Assembly (NCBI GenBank): GCA_011364985.1
Contig: RDOC01000001.1
Span: 422,630 to 471,486, forward strand
Direction of reading: 5' to 3'
Source: Candidatus Thorarchaeota archaeon
GTDB taxonomy: Archaea > Asgardarchaeota > Thorarchaeia > Thorarchaeales > Thorarchaeaceae
Length of the DNA: 48,857 nt
Positions within the stretch are counted from its first letter, which is position 1, and each line of letters begins with the position of its first letter. Positions 1 through 6,740 of the stretch are shown one piece after another. The translations under genes were made by a program, and so were the position numbers. The notes below the pieces were generated by a model that was given only the letters and a program-made list of their open reading frames with translations, was not told the DNA's origin and ran no database searches.

Positions 1-50
1 CCGTTTCCTCTAGAAAGAACACCCCGCTTGAAACTTCAGCAGGAATTGAT

Positions 51-530
51 GTGGTGTCAAATGAAATCGAGAAAATTGCCACAGATGACAGCACTAAGAT
101 ACTAACGGCATTGGATGACGAGAGCAATATGGTTGTTTGGATTAGCTACTATATTGGTTTTCCACTCATGGCCTTCATTGAGGGTTTTATGCCAGTAGTG
201 GATGAAGATTGTGATTCAGAAGAAATAGCAATGACCCTAATTGAAAAGGCATCACCGATTTTGGAAAAAAAGGGACAGGTAGTCGGATTTGCCATCACTC
301 GGTTGACAAACAATAAGGCAGAGATTGGCCCAGTTGGATTAGTTCCCGAGGAACGAGGAAAGGGACTAGCTAATTATCTCTTTGTGAATGCTCTTGAAGG
401 CGTGAAAGATGCCGGCATCAATACTGCATGCCTCGATGTGTCCATTGCCAATCACCCTGCCAGAAAACTGTACGAGAAGTACGGTTTCAAGAAAGCGTTT
501 AGCAAGCAGTTCTACTACTGGACGTCCTAG
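51..530 (+). CDS. GNAT-family N-acetyltransferase (N-terminus possibly outside the window)
   Basis: The C-terminal half is a GNAT acetyltransferase fold. It has a beta strand around VGFAITRL, then the acetyl-CoA pyrophosphate-binding loop ERGKGLANYLF (residues ~102-113), then the family's ending NHPARKLYEKYGFKKA. It should transfer an acetyl group from acetyl-CoA to an amine; the substrate cannot be read. The chosen start is GTG (tandem GTG GTG) with AGGA six bases upstream. However, the same frame is open to the window edge, so the gene could start outside and this may be only its C-terminal part. It stands alone on the plus strand. Confidence 0.75.
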   Translation: MVSNEIEKIATDDSTKILTALDDESNMVVWISYYIGFPLMAFIEGFMPVVDEDCDSEEIAMTLIEKASPILEKKGQVVGFAITRLTNNKAEIGPVGLVPEERGKGLANYLFVNALEGVKDAGINTACLDVSIANHPARKLYEKYGFKKAFSKQFYYWTS

Positions 531-672
531 AGGAGGATTTTGAGGTCTTTCCTTTCGTATAACACATATCTTCGATGTACCCACTTGGTGACTTTGGGAT
601 TTTGTTTACGGAACTCATCATTTTGGCATGTAAGCATGCCTTTTTCTCTCAACGCAAAATCTAAAAGCAAAT

Positions 673-704
673 GTTAGAAATATATAACGTTAGAAATATA
701 CAAC
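673..704 (+). promoter_or_regulatory. Tandem 16-bp direct repeat, probable operator/promoter
   Basis: Two abutting 16-bp units, GTTAGAAATATATAAC (673-688) and GTTAGAAATATACAAC (689-704), differ at one base. Each unit begins GTTA and ends in AAC, giving weak internal dyad symmetry, and contains a TATA-like AAATATA core. The pair ends 13 bases before the ATG of the membrane-protein gene, whose operon partner is an XRE repressor. Autoregulation by that repressor is the natural inference. Confidence 0.55.
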
Positions 705-717
705 ACTGGTGAGAAGC

Positions 718-1053
718 ATGCAAATCAATCTAGTCAACTATCTTGGGTTTCTAGGGTTTCTTGGTCTACTAGGATTCGTAACTGGCAATGTTGGTTTTTT
801 GGGGTTTTTCGGGTTCTTCGGATTCCTAAGCATATTAGGAGGAAGGGGCTCTGATGAGCGAATTGAAAATAGCATAAATCGAGCATGCAGAAATGCCTAT
901 ATTGTGATTACTATTACCATGGTTTCTTCGCTGGTCTATGTTGTATCCTTTGATGCTATTCAGGCGTTTCCTTTGGTTTTCGCACTGCTTTTCATAGTTA
1001 GTATAATGGCCTTTGTGTTTTCATTCATTGTCTACAATCGACGTGGAGATTGA
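718..1053 (+). CDS. Small integral membrane protein, DUF3796/DUF2178-like, partner of an XRE regulator
   Basis: A short membrane protein that opens with repeated GFLGFLG/GFFGFFG segments (about residues 9-40), then a charged stretch ([11 protein letters not shown]), then two hydrophobic helices ([13 protein letters not shown] and [18 protein letters not shown]). This layout, with a downstream XRE gene overlapping by a few bases, is typical of DUF3796/DUF2178-type proteins, whose function is unknown. ATG 718 is preferred because GGTGAG lies five bases upstream; a GTG at 709 would add three residues. The tandem 16-bp repeat lies immediately upstream. Confidence 0.7.
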   Translation: MQINLVNYLGFLGFLGLLGFVTGNVGFLGFFGFFGFLSILGGRGSDERIENSINRACRNAYIVITITMVSSLVYVVSFDAIQAFPLVFALLFIVSIMAFVFSFIVYNRRGD

Positions 1054-1061
1054 TTCATTTG

Positions 1062-1256
1062 ATGACGACCAAGATGAAGAAGCTTCGTGAAGAGCATGGT
1101 TTGACACAGGAAGAGCTTGCTCGCATTGTAGGAGTGAGAAGAGAAACTATCATCTATCTGGAGAAGGGAAAATACAATCCCTCCCTCAAGCTAGCATACA
1201 AAGTTGCAAAGGCCTTGAAGAGCACAATAGAAGAGGTGTTTATTCTCAACAGTTGA
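1062..1256 (+). CDS. XRE-family transcriptional regulator (single HTH)
   Basis: A compact Cro/C1-type helix-turn-helix protein. [19 protein letters not shown] is helices 1-2, [16 protein letters not shown] is the recognition helix and turn, and [17 protein letters not shown] is the characteristic ending (YozG/PF01381 type). It is a stand-alone DNA-binding domain without an effector domain. The frame is open from TTG 1050, which would overlap the membrane-protein stop; ATG 1062 fits better with GGAG at 1045-1048. It probably represses its own operon through the 673-704 repeats. Confidence 0.85.
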   Translation: MTTKMKKLREEHGLTQEELARIVGVRRETIIYLEKGKYNPSLKLAYKVAKALKSTIEEVFILNS

Positions 1257-1295
1257 GAAGCAGAGCGAAATCGCCAATCCCCTTGCCTTGTTGTA

Positions 1296-1421
1296 ATGAA
1301 TGATAATGAGCTTAATCGTCTCACCGAGGGGGAAGATACAGCTGTCAGCATCCAATGGATACTCCTTCATCTCGTAGAACACGAGGCGCTACATGTTGAC
1401 CAAGACGCTTTGCTTAAGTGA
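1296..1421 (+). pseudogene. Relic of a DinB/DUF664-type protein C-terminus
   Basis: A 41-codon frame between the XRE gene and the next CDS reads as the end of a DinB-like four-helix protein: WILLHLVEHEALHVDQDALL matches the usual H-x3-EH-x2-HxGQ ending, with the Gly before Gln changed to Asp. No start with a ribosome-binding site and no N-terminal three quarters are present, so this is probably a decayed fragment rather than a working gene. Confidence 0.45.
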
Positions 1422-1505
1422 CTTCAGAGAAATGTGTGGATACAATGGAATCTGCATTTGCTGATATGCCAAGGAATAATAAACCTTTGAGATTTCTGGG
1501 TTCTA

Positions 1506-1958
1506 ATGACGAATGAGTGCTCAGATATCACTGTCTGTGGCCAACGGCTTTGCACCCAATGTGATTATCACAAAGGAACGATTGTTGACGCAGCGAAGAG
1601 ATTGCTTGAATTTGTGGAGAAATATCAATCACTTGGCCTCATAGTGAAGACGTCCACAGATTATGACTATGAGCAGTTCACGAAATTGACTCAATGGCTG
1701 GCAAGCCAAGACAAGCCCTGTAAGGGGTGCCGTCAAGGTGGAGGATGGTCATGGTGGCCAGATTGCCCCGTTCGAGATTGCTGTCTTTCGAAGGGTCTTG
1801 ACTTCTGTTTTCAATGTGATGAATTCCCGTGTAATAAATTGCTTGAGGGTCCACTGATCGAAAGAAGAAAAAGAATCATCAGAGTAAATGAACAAATCAA
1901 ATCTCTTGGAATGGATGAATGGCTTAAACGCCTTCATGAATTCTACCGTAAGCAATGA
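1506..1958 (+). CDS. DUF3795 cysteine-rich protein
   Basis: A Cys-rich protein of DUF3795 layout. CGQRLCTQCDYH is near the N-terminus, C-x2-C (KPCKGCRQGG) is near residue 75, then DCPVRDCCLSKG, then the diagnostic FCFQCDEFPCNKL before a basic helical end. The cysteines suggest a metal or Fe-S site; the family has no established function. The start ATG at 1506 follows ATTTCTGGGTTCTA with only a weak Shine-Dalgarno match. It is monocistronic. Confidence 0.8.
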   Translation: MTNECSDITVCGQRLCTQCDYHKGTIVDAAKRLLEFVEKYQSLGLIVKTSTDYDYEQFTKLTQWLASQDKPCKGCRQGGGWSWWPDCPVRDCCLSKGLDFCFQCDEFPCNKLLEGPLIERRKRIIRVNEQIKSLGMDEWLKRLHEFYRKQ

Positions 1959-2349
1959 GTGTTGAAGATCAACAAAGCCATCTTGCAGTTGTTCCTCCAT
2001 CTTGCTTCGTGAAGAAAGGGGACACGAGTCTCGCCATCTGTCATATTATGAGAGCTGTAAGTCTTGGATGTGCTTGTCGATGACTTCGGAACTTTGTTCT
2101 TCGAAGTTCTTTGAATAGGCAGTCACTCTAAAGAAACACTAATTACAAGGACTAATTACTCCCTGGGATTTCCAGTGAATGATAATCAAAACTGAAAACA
2201 GCATCAAATCAATTGTTTTTCGCCTTTAATCACAAAGTATCTCATATCCTAGCAATCTTCTTCACATCAAAGACGTGTGCAATAGATTCAATACATATTC
2301 CAGTTCTCATTAGAGTGATAGGGGTGCATGCATCAAGTGGGGACTATAC
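1959..2349. other. Gene-free interval carrying an actin 3'-end relic
   Basis: About 390 bases with no convincing gene. The only structure recognised is a decayed copy of the actin 3' end on the minus strand (2061-2113, listed separately). Two short overlapping minus-strand frames near 2200-2310 have no recognisable family. Confidence 0.5.
2061..2113 (-). repeat. Actin 3'-end relic (copy D)
   Basis: Compared with the true actin 3' end (about 9563-9614), I count about 40 of 52 matching bases with one single-base indel. After correcting the indel, the minus strand reads KEFEEQSSEVIDKHIQD against the actin ending [15 protein letters not shown]. The stop codon is lost. Similarity fades upstream, so only the tail was copied or survives. 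Confidence 0.55.
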
Positions 2350-3621
2350 TTGACTGATGAATCATACACCAAAGGAACAAACAGCAGCAAACTGGACCAG
2401 CTGAAGGAAGATGCCAATTCGAACGAAAAAGTGCTTTTCTTGCTAAATCGATACACAGGGCTGGCACCCTACTTCCACGAGTTTGTAATAGGAAACTTAG
2501 ACCCCCAGATCCTGTCAGGATTTGTCAGTGCAATGTCCAGTTTCCTAGCCGAGTTCTTGGGGTTACAACAGCCAAGTTGGAAGACGACTTACGGTCCAGA
2601 TTTGACGCTTATTGCAGAAGCAGGAGAATGGATGGTGGGTGTTCTTGCTGTCTCAGTAGAAACCACCGATCTCAGAAGTCGTCTAAGAAGGGTTGTCTAC
2701 GAATTTGAAGAAACGTTCGGAGCTCTGCGTGACAGTGATGGCTTTGAAGGCACCGCATTCAACCAGTTTGACGAATACGTTATGAAAGCTTTCATGTCAG
2801 ACAAAATTGCCCCTCAATCGCTTGTTGCAAGAAGGCCTAGATGGAAGGAATACATTCAGCCATCAAAGAGCCCGCAAGTGTCATTCACAACGAGAAAAAT
2901 GCTGCTTGGTCTTGAAGAGGAAACTACAGCTTCCAACATAGCATATGAAAACTTCATGCCATTTAGAACGGCACGCGAGTACATACTCAAGGCCTGTTGG
3001 CAGAACTTGGTTAGCATCAAGTATGTTCCCACTCAAGAAGACATCTTGGATATAACTGAAGAGATTCTGACAATTGCTCTCGATGGGACCAATCCCTTAG
3101 GACTATCTTCTGCAGTGACACGACTGATTGGCCAGCTGAATGGACGTGATTCTCTATCCAGATTCATCAGCCAGATTCCAGCGGAGTCGCGGAACTCTCT
3201 TCTAAGAGAGCTTGCCGATCTCAACCTCTTAGGATATGTTCACAGAATCACCGTAGAACGTGAACTGGTTCTACTTGAGGAGTGCATAATCTCAAGATTC
3301 ATGCAAGCATGTGCCGACATGATGGATGGGAAAGACCTTCATAGCATGATTGCTGAGACTATCGATGAAGCAGTAGACCACAAGCCTTGGCTATCGAGGA
3401 CTACGTTGCTCGATGATCTTTCGATTACTTGTGCTTTACACGGGCAGATGTATCCAAGAGATTTGGACCAGATGTTTGATGCGCTAGAGTATTTCTTGAA
3501 TAGGCTCATTGAGAGGATCAATCCTATGATTGGTCAAGATAATGTGGATGACCTGCTTCATTACGCACGAAAACACTGTCAGGAAGATTACATTCCCGGA
3601 ATTGCTCGTAGTGTGCTCTAG
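2350..3621 (+). CDS. Unknown soluble, largely helical protein
   Basis: A 423-residue open frame with coding-like composition, no signal peptide, no membrane helix, and no nucleotide-binding or metal motif that I recognise. It is rich in amphipathic helices (for example SRLRRVVYEFEETFGALR and DDLLHYARKHCQEDY). The start is TTG with GGGGA about six bases upstream; no in-frame ATG lies near the N-terminus. It is flanked by relic-bearing gaps and no partner gene is evident. I do not assign a function. Confidence 0.7.
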   Translation: MTDESYTKGTNSSKLDQLKEDANSNEKVLFLLNRYTGLAPYFHEFVIGNLDPQILSGFVSAMSSFLAEFLGLQQPSWKTTYGPDLTLIAEAGEWMVGVLAVSVETTDLRSRLRRVVYEFEETFGALRDSDGFEGTAFNQFDEYVMKAFMSDKIAPQSLVARRPRWKEYIQPSKSPQVSFTTRKMLLGLEEETTASNIAYENFMPFRTAREYILKACWQNLVSIKYVPTQEDILDITEEILTIALDGTNPLGLSSAVTRLIGQLNGRDSLSRFISQIPAESRNSLLRELADLNLLGYVHRITVERELVLLEECIISRFMQACADMMDGKDLHSMIAETIDEAVDHKPWLSRTTLLDDLSITCALHGQMYPRDLDQMFDALEYFLNRLIERINPMIGQDNVDDLLHYARKHCQEDYIPGIARSVL

Positions 3622-3984
3622 CAATTTGCTGGCAGTGCTGGCACACATAAATGAAAAGCCAACCTAGCCTGAGTCACACATACGGTTTCGATTTCATTTC
3701 TTTCCTTCCAACTGACCCCAACTTCCAAACCGCTGTTGCCCTTAGAAGCATCTGTCGATGATGCCTGCCTCTATCCCTCGAACTTCTTGCATGAGAATCA
3801 GCATATTCCTGTTGTCAAAGTGTCTGGTTGTCTATTTCTGTCAAACTTTAAGAAGGAATTCTTTCACTAGTAATTGAACATAGAGGGGTTTCATAAAATG
3901 GCGATTCGGCTATTGTGCGATTCTTCGTCAGTAATGATTGCAATCATGAAACACCTCACAGATAGACGGAGGCATAATCTGTAA
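3622..3984. other. Gene-free interval with inverted repeats upstream of the radical SAM gene
   Basis: About 360 bases without a gene. It holds a weak actin-tail-like segment (3741-3790, minus, about two thirds identity, reading GIIDRCF then stop), a long inverted repeat (3883-3894 with 3946-3957) and a perfect 12-bp palindrome (3935-3946). Confidence 0.5.
3883..3957 (+). promoter_or_regulatory. Long inverted repeat plus perfect palindrome upstream of the radical SAM gene
   Basis: GAGGGGTTTCAT (3883-3894) pairs with ATGAAACACCTC (3946-3957) at 11 of 12 positions across a ~51-base loop. Within the loop, TGATTGCAATCA (3935-3946) is a perfect 12-bp palindrome. The structure ends 27 bases before the radical SAM start. 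It could be an operator or a leader RNA fold; no known riboswitch consensus is visible. Confidence 0.4.
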
Positions 3985-5577
3985 ATGACCAATGAAATCC
4001 TAATCACTGAAGACCGAGCTGCTATGAGTCACTACCATAAGAACATATACTTGGGTTTCGTGTCTTGTATCCCAGATAGGTTAGTTTCTAGGAGTCTCTA
4101 TAGAAGATACTTCGTCCCTCAGGTTCCCGTAGATAACTGCGGTAATGCGCTCATGGCGCCGCTACCTTTGCGCGCCGTCGAATCGGCATTGATTAATGGA
4201 GGATTCAGCAGAACCCAGATTTCAGTAGTGAGGTCAGACTTTTTGGAATCAAGAATCAACGAGGATACAAAGATCGTGGCTCTATCGAGTCATGATCCCC
4301 TCGGTCTGGGCCCAGCAACCACAACATGGTCTACAATCTTCGGAGGAATCCCACACAATAGATGGGAGTTCCTTGAGCTTCTCTCAACATTGATAAGACT
4401 TAGGCAGAAGTACGATTTCAAAGTCATATTAGGAGGAACAGGCTCTTGGCAACTTATACAAGACAATCTGTATGAGAAATGCAAGATAGACTATGTCTTC
4501 GTAGGTGAATCAGAGAATGTCATTCCTGAACTCTTCAAATCCATCATTGATGGATCCTATGATGGTGAATCTATAATTCGGGGTCAAGTCGTACGTCCTG
4601 AGAAGATTCCCCCTATTCTGGCACCGACTAACTGGGGACTGGTTGAAATCTCCAGAGGCTGCGGAAGGGGCTGCATGTACTGCTCTCCTACAGTATCCGG
4701 CAAACTACGAAGTTTACCGATTGACACGATTTTGAGAAGCGTTGCCGTTAACTTGCAAGCTCCATGGAACAGGTCAAAATCCATTTTGTTGCATTCTGAG
4801 GACTTCTTCAGATATGAATCGGCTGATAGAGAGTATAGGGTAAATGCAGATGCCATCTTTGGATTGTACGATTCTCTCTTTGAATTAGGAGCAAGGCAAA
4901 TCTACATCACTCACGCATCATTTGCCAACTTTGTGAAGGATGAGGACTTCATTGTTGAGTTCACTAAATACCTGCGTAGTCATGGAATGACGAGCTATGG
5001 ATGTCAACCAGGGCTTGAAACCGGTAGCACTCGTATGATGAAGGCTATGATGGCGGGGAAAATGAAACCCTATACATCAGAGCAATGGCCTTGGATTGTC
5101 CATGAGGCGTCAAGAATAATGGACCAGAATAACTGGTACCCTGTTGCAACCTTGATCATGGGACTGCCCGGTGAGAGTCATGAGGACATAGCAGCGACGT
5201 ACCACCTAGTTGAAGATCTCCAATCCTACAAGGCATTATACATACCTCTCTTCTTTGTTCCAATGACGAAAACCCGCTTAGAAGGTAGGCAGCAGTTCAT
5301 TTCGGAAAACATGAGCATGGAGCATTGGAGACTAATGGAACTGTGCTGGAAGCACAACCTTGAACACATCTATGACCTCTACAGAGTGGTTGACACCGAA
5401 AGCCCGCATGCTCTGAAGATATTCTTGAAGACTGCAGTAAGTGCGCTCAAAGCCCTTTTCAGCATAAAGAGAAGTGGAACCCTATCCAATAGCCCAAGAG
5501 CTCCAAGACTAGAAGACCTTGGACATACAAGTCCGTTGGAAATGACATCGCTAGACGAGGCTCGCTTTGCTGTCTAA
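3985..5577 (+). CDS. Radical SAM protein with N-terminal cobalamin-binding-type domain
   Basis: A 530-residue B12-type radical SAM protein. The first ~190 residues resemble the cobalamin-binding Rossmann region (SSHDPLGLGPATTTW, then VILGGTGSW and VFVGESENVIPELF). The canonical D-x-H-x2-G is altered to SHDPLG, so base-on/off behaviour is uncertain. The radical SAM core follows with ISRGCGRGCMYCSP, a C-x3-C-x2-C 4Fe-4S motif (residues ~225-235), later GLETGS and a typical MGLPGES strand. The substrate is unknown; relatives include methylthiotransferases and methylases. ATG start; followed after a relic-bearing gap by a methyltransferase gene on the same strand. Confidence 0.85.
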   Translation: MTNEILITEDRAAMSHYHKNIYLGFVSCIPDRLVSRSLYRRYFVPQVPVDNCGNALMAPLPLRAVESALINGGFSRTQISVVRSDFLESRINEDTKIVALSSHDPLGLGPATTTWSTIFGGIPHNRWEFLELLSTLIRLRQKYDFKVILGGTGSWQLIQDNLYEKCKIDYVFVGESENVIPELFKSIIDGSYDGESIIRGQVVRPEKIPPILAPTNWGLVEISRGCGRGCMYCSPTVSGKLRSLPIDTILRSVAVNLQAPWNRSKSILLHSEDFFRYESADREYRVNADAIFGLYDSLFELGARQIYITHASFANFVKDEDFIVEFTKYLRSHGMTSYGCQPGLETGSTRMMKAMMAGKMKPYTSEQWPWIVHEASRIMDQNNWYPVATLIMGLPGESHEDIAATYHLVEDLQSYKALYIPLFFVPMTKTRLEGRQQFISENMSMEHWRLMELCWKHNLEHIYDLYRVVDTESPHALKIFLKTAVSALKALFSIKRSGTLSNSPRAPRLEDLGHTSPLEMTSLDEARFAV

Positions 5578-5639
5578 TTTTCACCTCAACGATTCAATAT
5601 ATGGCCCAGGTTGTTCACAACAACTCCAAAGAGGAGCAA

Positions 5640-5735
5640 GTGAAGGGTGGCTCCGTAGCCCGCCTTGGAGACTGCTGTAGCAGGTCTTAGACATACCTGC
5701 GGATGACCTCAGGTTCTTGCACTTCAAAGTTGAAA
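5640..5735 (-). repeat. Actin 3'-end plus terminator relic (copy B)
   Basis: About 40 of the first 50 bases from 5681 match the actin 3' end. Read on the minus strand it gives FEVQEPEVIRRYV then TAA, against [13 protein letters not shown] then TAA. The homology continues into the actin 3' flank (5640-5680 against 9522-9560), including the hairpin: AAGGGTGGCT (5643-5652) faces AGCCCGCCTT (5657-5666), as in the actin terminator-like stem. It lies between two plus-strand genes and has no upstream actin sequence. Confidence 0.65.
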
Positions 5736-5761
5736 TTCCTCTCAGTAAATCTAAAGTATAG

Positions 5762-6463
5762 GTGACCTATATTATTGAACCTAAGTTGAAAGATAGCGAA
5801 TTCTGGGATGAAATGGAACAATACTATGATGAGAGGGCGTCAGAGTATGATCATGTCTATTCAGGGGAAGGCCCTGCATTTCCTGATCAAAACGCATACA
5901 AAAAGGATGCAAGGCAAATCAGTAGCATGGCAGAGAGATTCGGTAGAGGTAGTCTAGTTGATATTGCCTGTGGAACAGGGTTCTGGTTTCCCCATTATTC
6001 AGCCAACTGTGATCGGGTTACACTTCTTGACCAATCGAAGAATATGCTAGCGTGTTGCAGAAAAAGAGCTGAGAAAACTGGTCTTTCTGACAAGTGCACT
6101 TTCATTCTAGGTGACTTTTTTGAAGCAAAACTCCAAAGCGACTCATTTGATAGCGCAGTGGTTGGATTCCTTCTCAGCCACCTCAATCCCAATTATGAAC
6201 TAATGCTATTTCAGATATTAAGTAGGATAATGAAACCTGATGCGGAACTTCTCATCATCGATTCTGCATGGAGTAAACAACGTAGCCTGCATCGTCAAAA
6301 GACAGGAATACAGAAACGAGTATTAAATGATGGAAGAGAGTTCTGCATTCCTAAAAGGTACTTCAGCAAGGAAGAAATCTACGAGTTGTTAAAGCGAAAT
6401 GATTTTCGTATTTCCGAGCTCTACTTTGGTAATGCGTTTCTAGCAGTGATTGCAGTCAGATGA
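5762..6463 (+). CDS. Class I SAM-dependent methyltransferase
   Basis: A Rossmann-fold methyltransferase. The N-terminal YYDERASEYDHVY resembles the leader helix of UbiE/arsenite-methyltransferase-like enzymes. Motif I is LVDIACGTGFW (residues ~64-74), the acidic end of strand 2 is VTLLDQSKNML, motif II-like is CTFILGDFFEA, and post-motif is SFDSAVVGFLLSHL. The substrate is unknown. The start GTG 5762 lacks a strong Shine-Dalgarno; ATG 5813 would remove part of the leader helix. It shares strand with the radical SAM gene, but a 184-base relic gap makes a common transcript uncertain. Confidence 0.85.
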   Translation: MTYIIEPKLKDSEFWDEMEQYYDERASEYDHVYSGEGPAFPDQNAYKKDARQISSMAERFGRGSLVDIACGTGFWFPHYSANCDRVTLLDQSKNMLACCRKRAEKTGLSDKCTFILGDFFEAKLQSDSFDSAVVGFLLSHLNPNYELMLFQILSRIMKPDAELLIIDSAWSKQRSLHRQKTGIQKRVLNDGREFCIPKRYFSKEEIYELLKRNDFRISELYFGNAFLAVIAVR

Positions 6464-6740
6464 CTGTTGTTTTTTCCGCTAGATTACTCTACTTGACAAG
6501 CTTTGCCATGTGTATTCTTGACCGCAATTGGACACCAAAAGCTGCGATGAGTGGCGAAGGAGGATATGTTATAGGGTATGTCTGTGAAGATACAGAAACC
6601 AGATCCCAATCGACCTTCTCAATGAATGTCACGAAGGCTGAATGGAATACTGTGTAAACCGTGACTCCCTCCTGCAAAGTGATATCGAAACTGGTATTGG
6701 ACGGATGTGTGTTGCAGAAGGGCACTCCCTCCGACTTCAC

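Noticed and set aside
546..620. Possible further actin-tail copy (minus, EFRKQNPKV...VHRRYV)
   Set aside because: Only about 62 percent identity over 50 bases with indels, indistinguishable by eye from chance.
6489..6740. 83-codon minus-strand frame in phase immediately after the TAG of the solute-binding protein (possible read-through)
   Set aside because: The binding protein already ends naturally after its membrane helix with MRKK; the extension matches no family and no pyrrolysine or read-through signal is visible.
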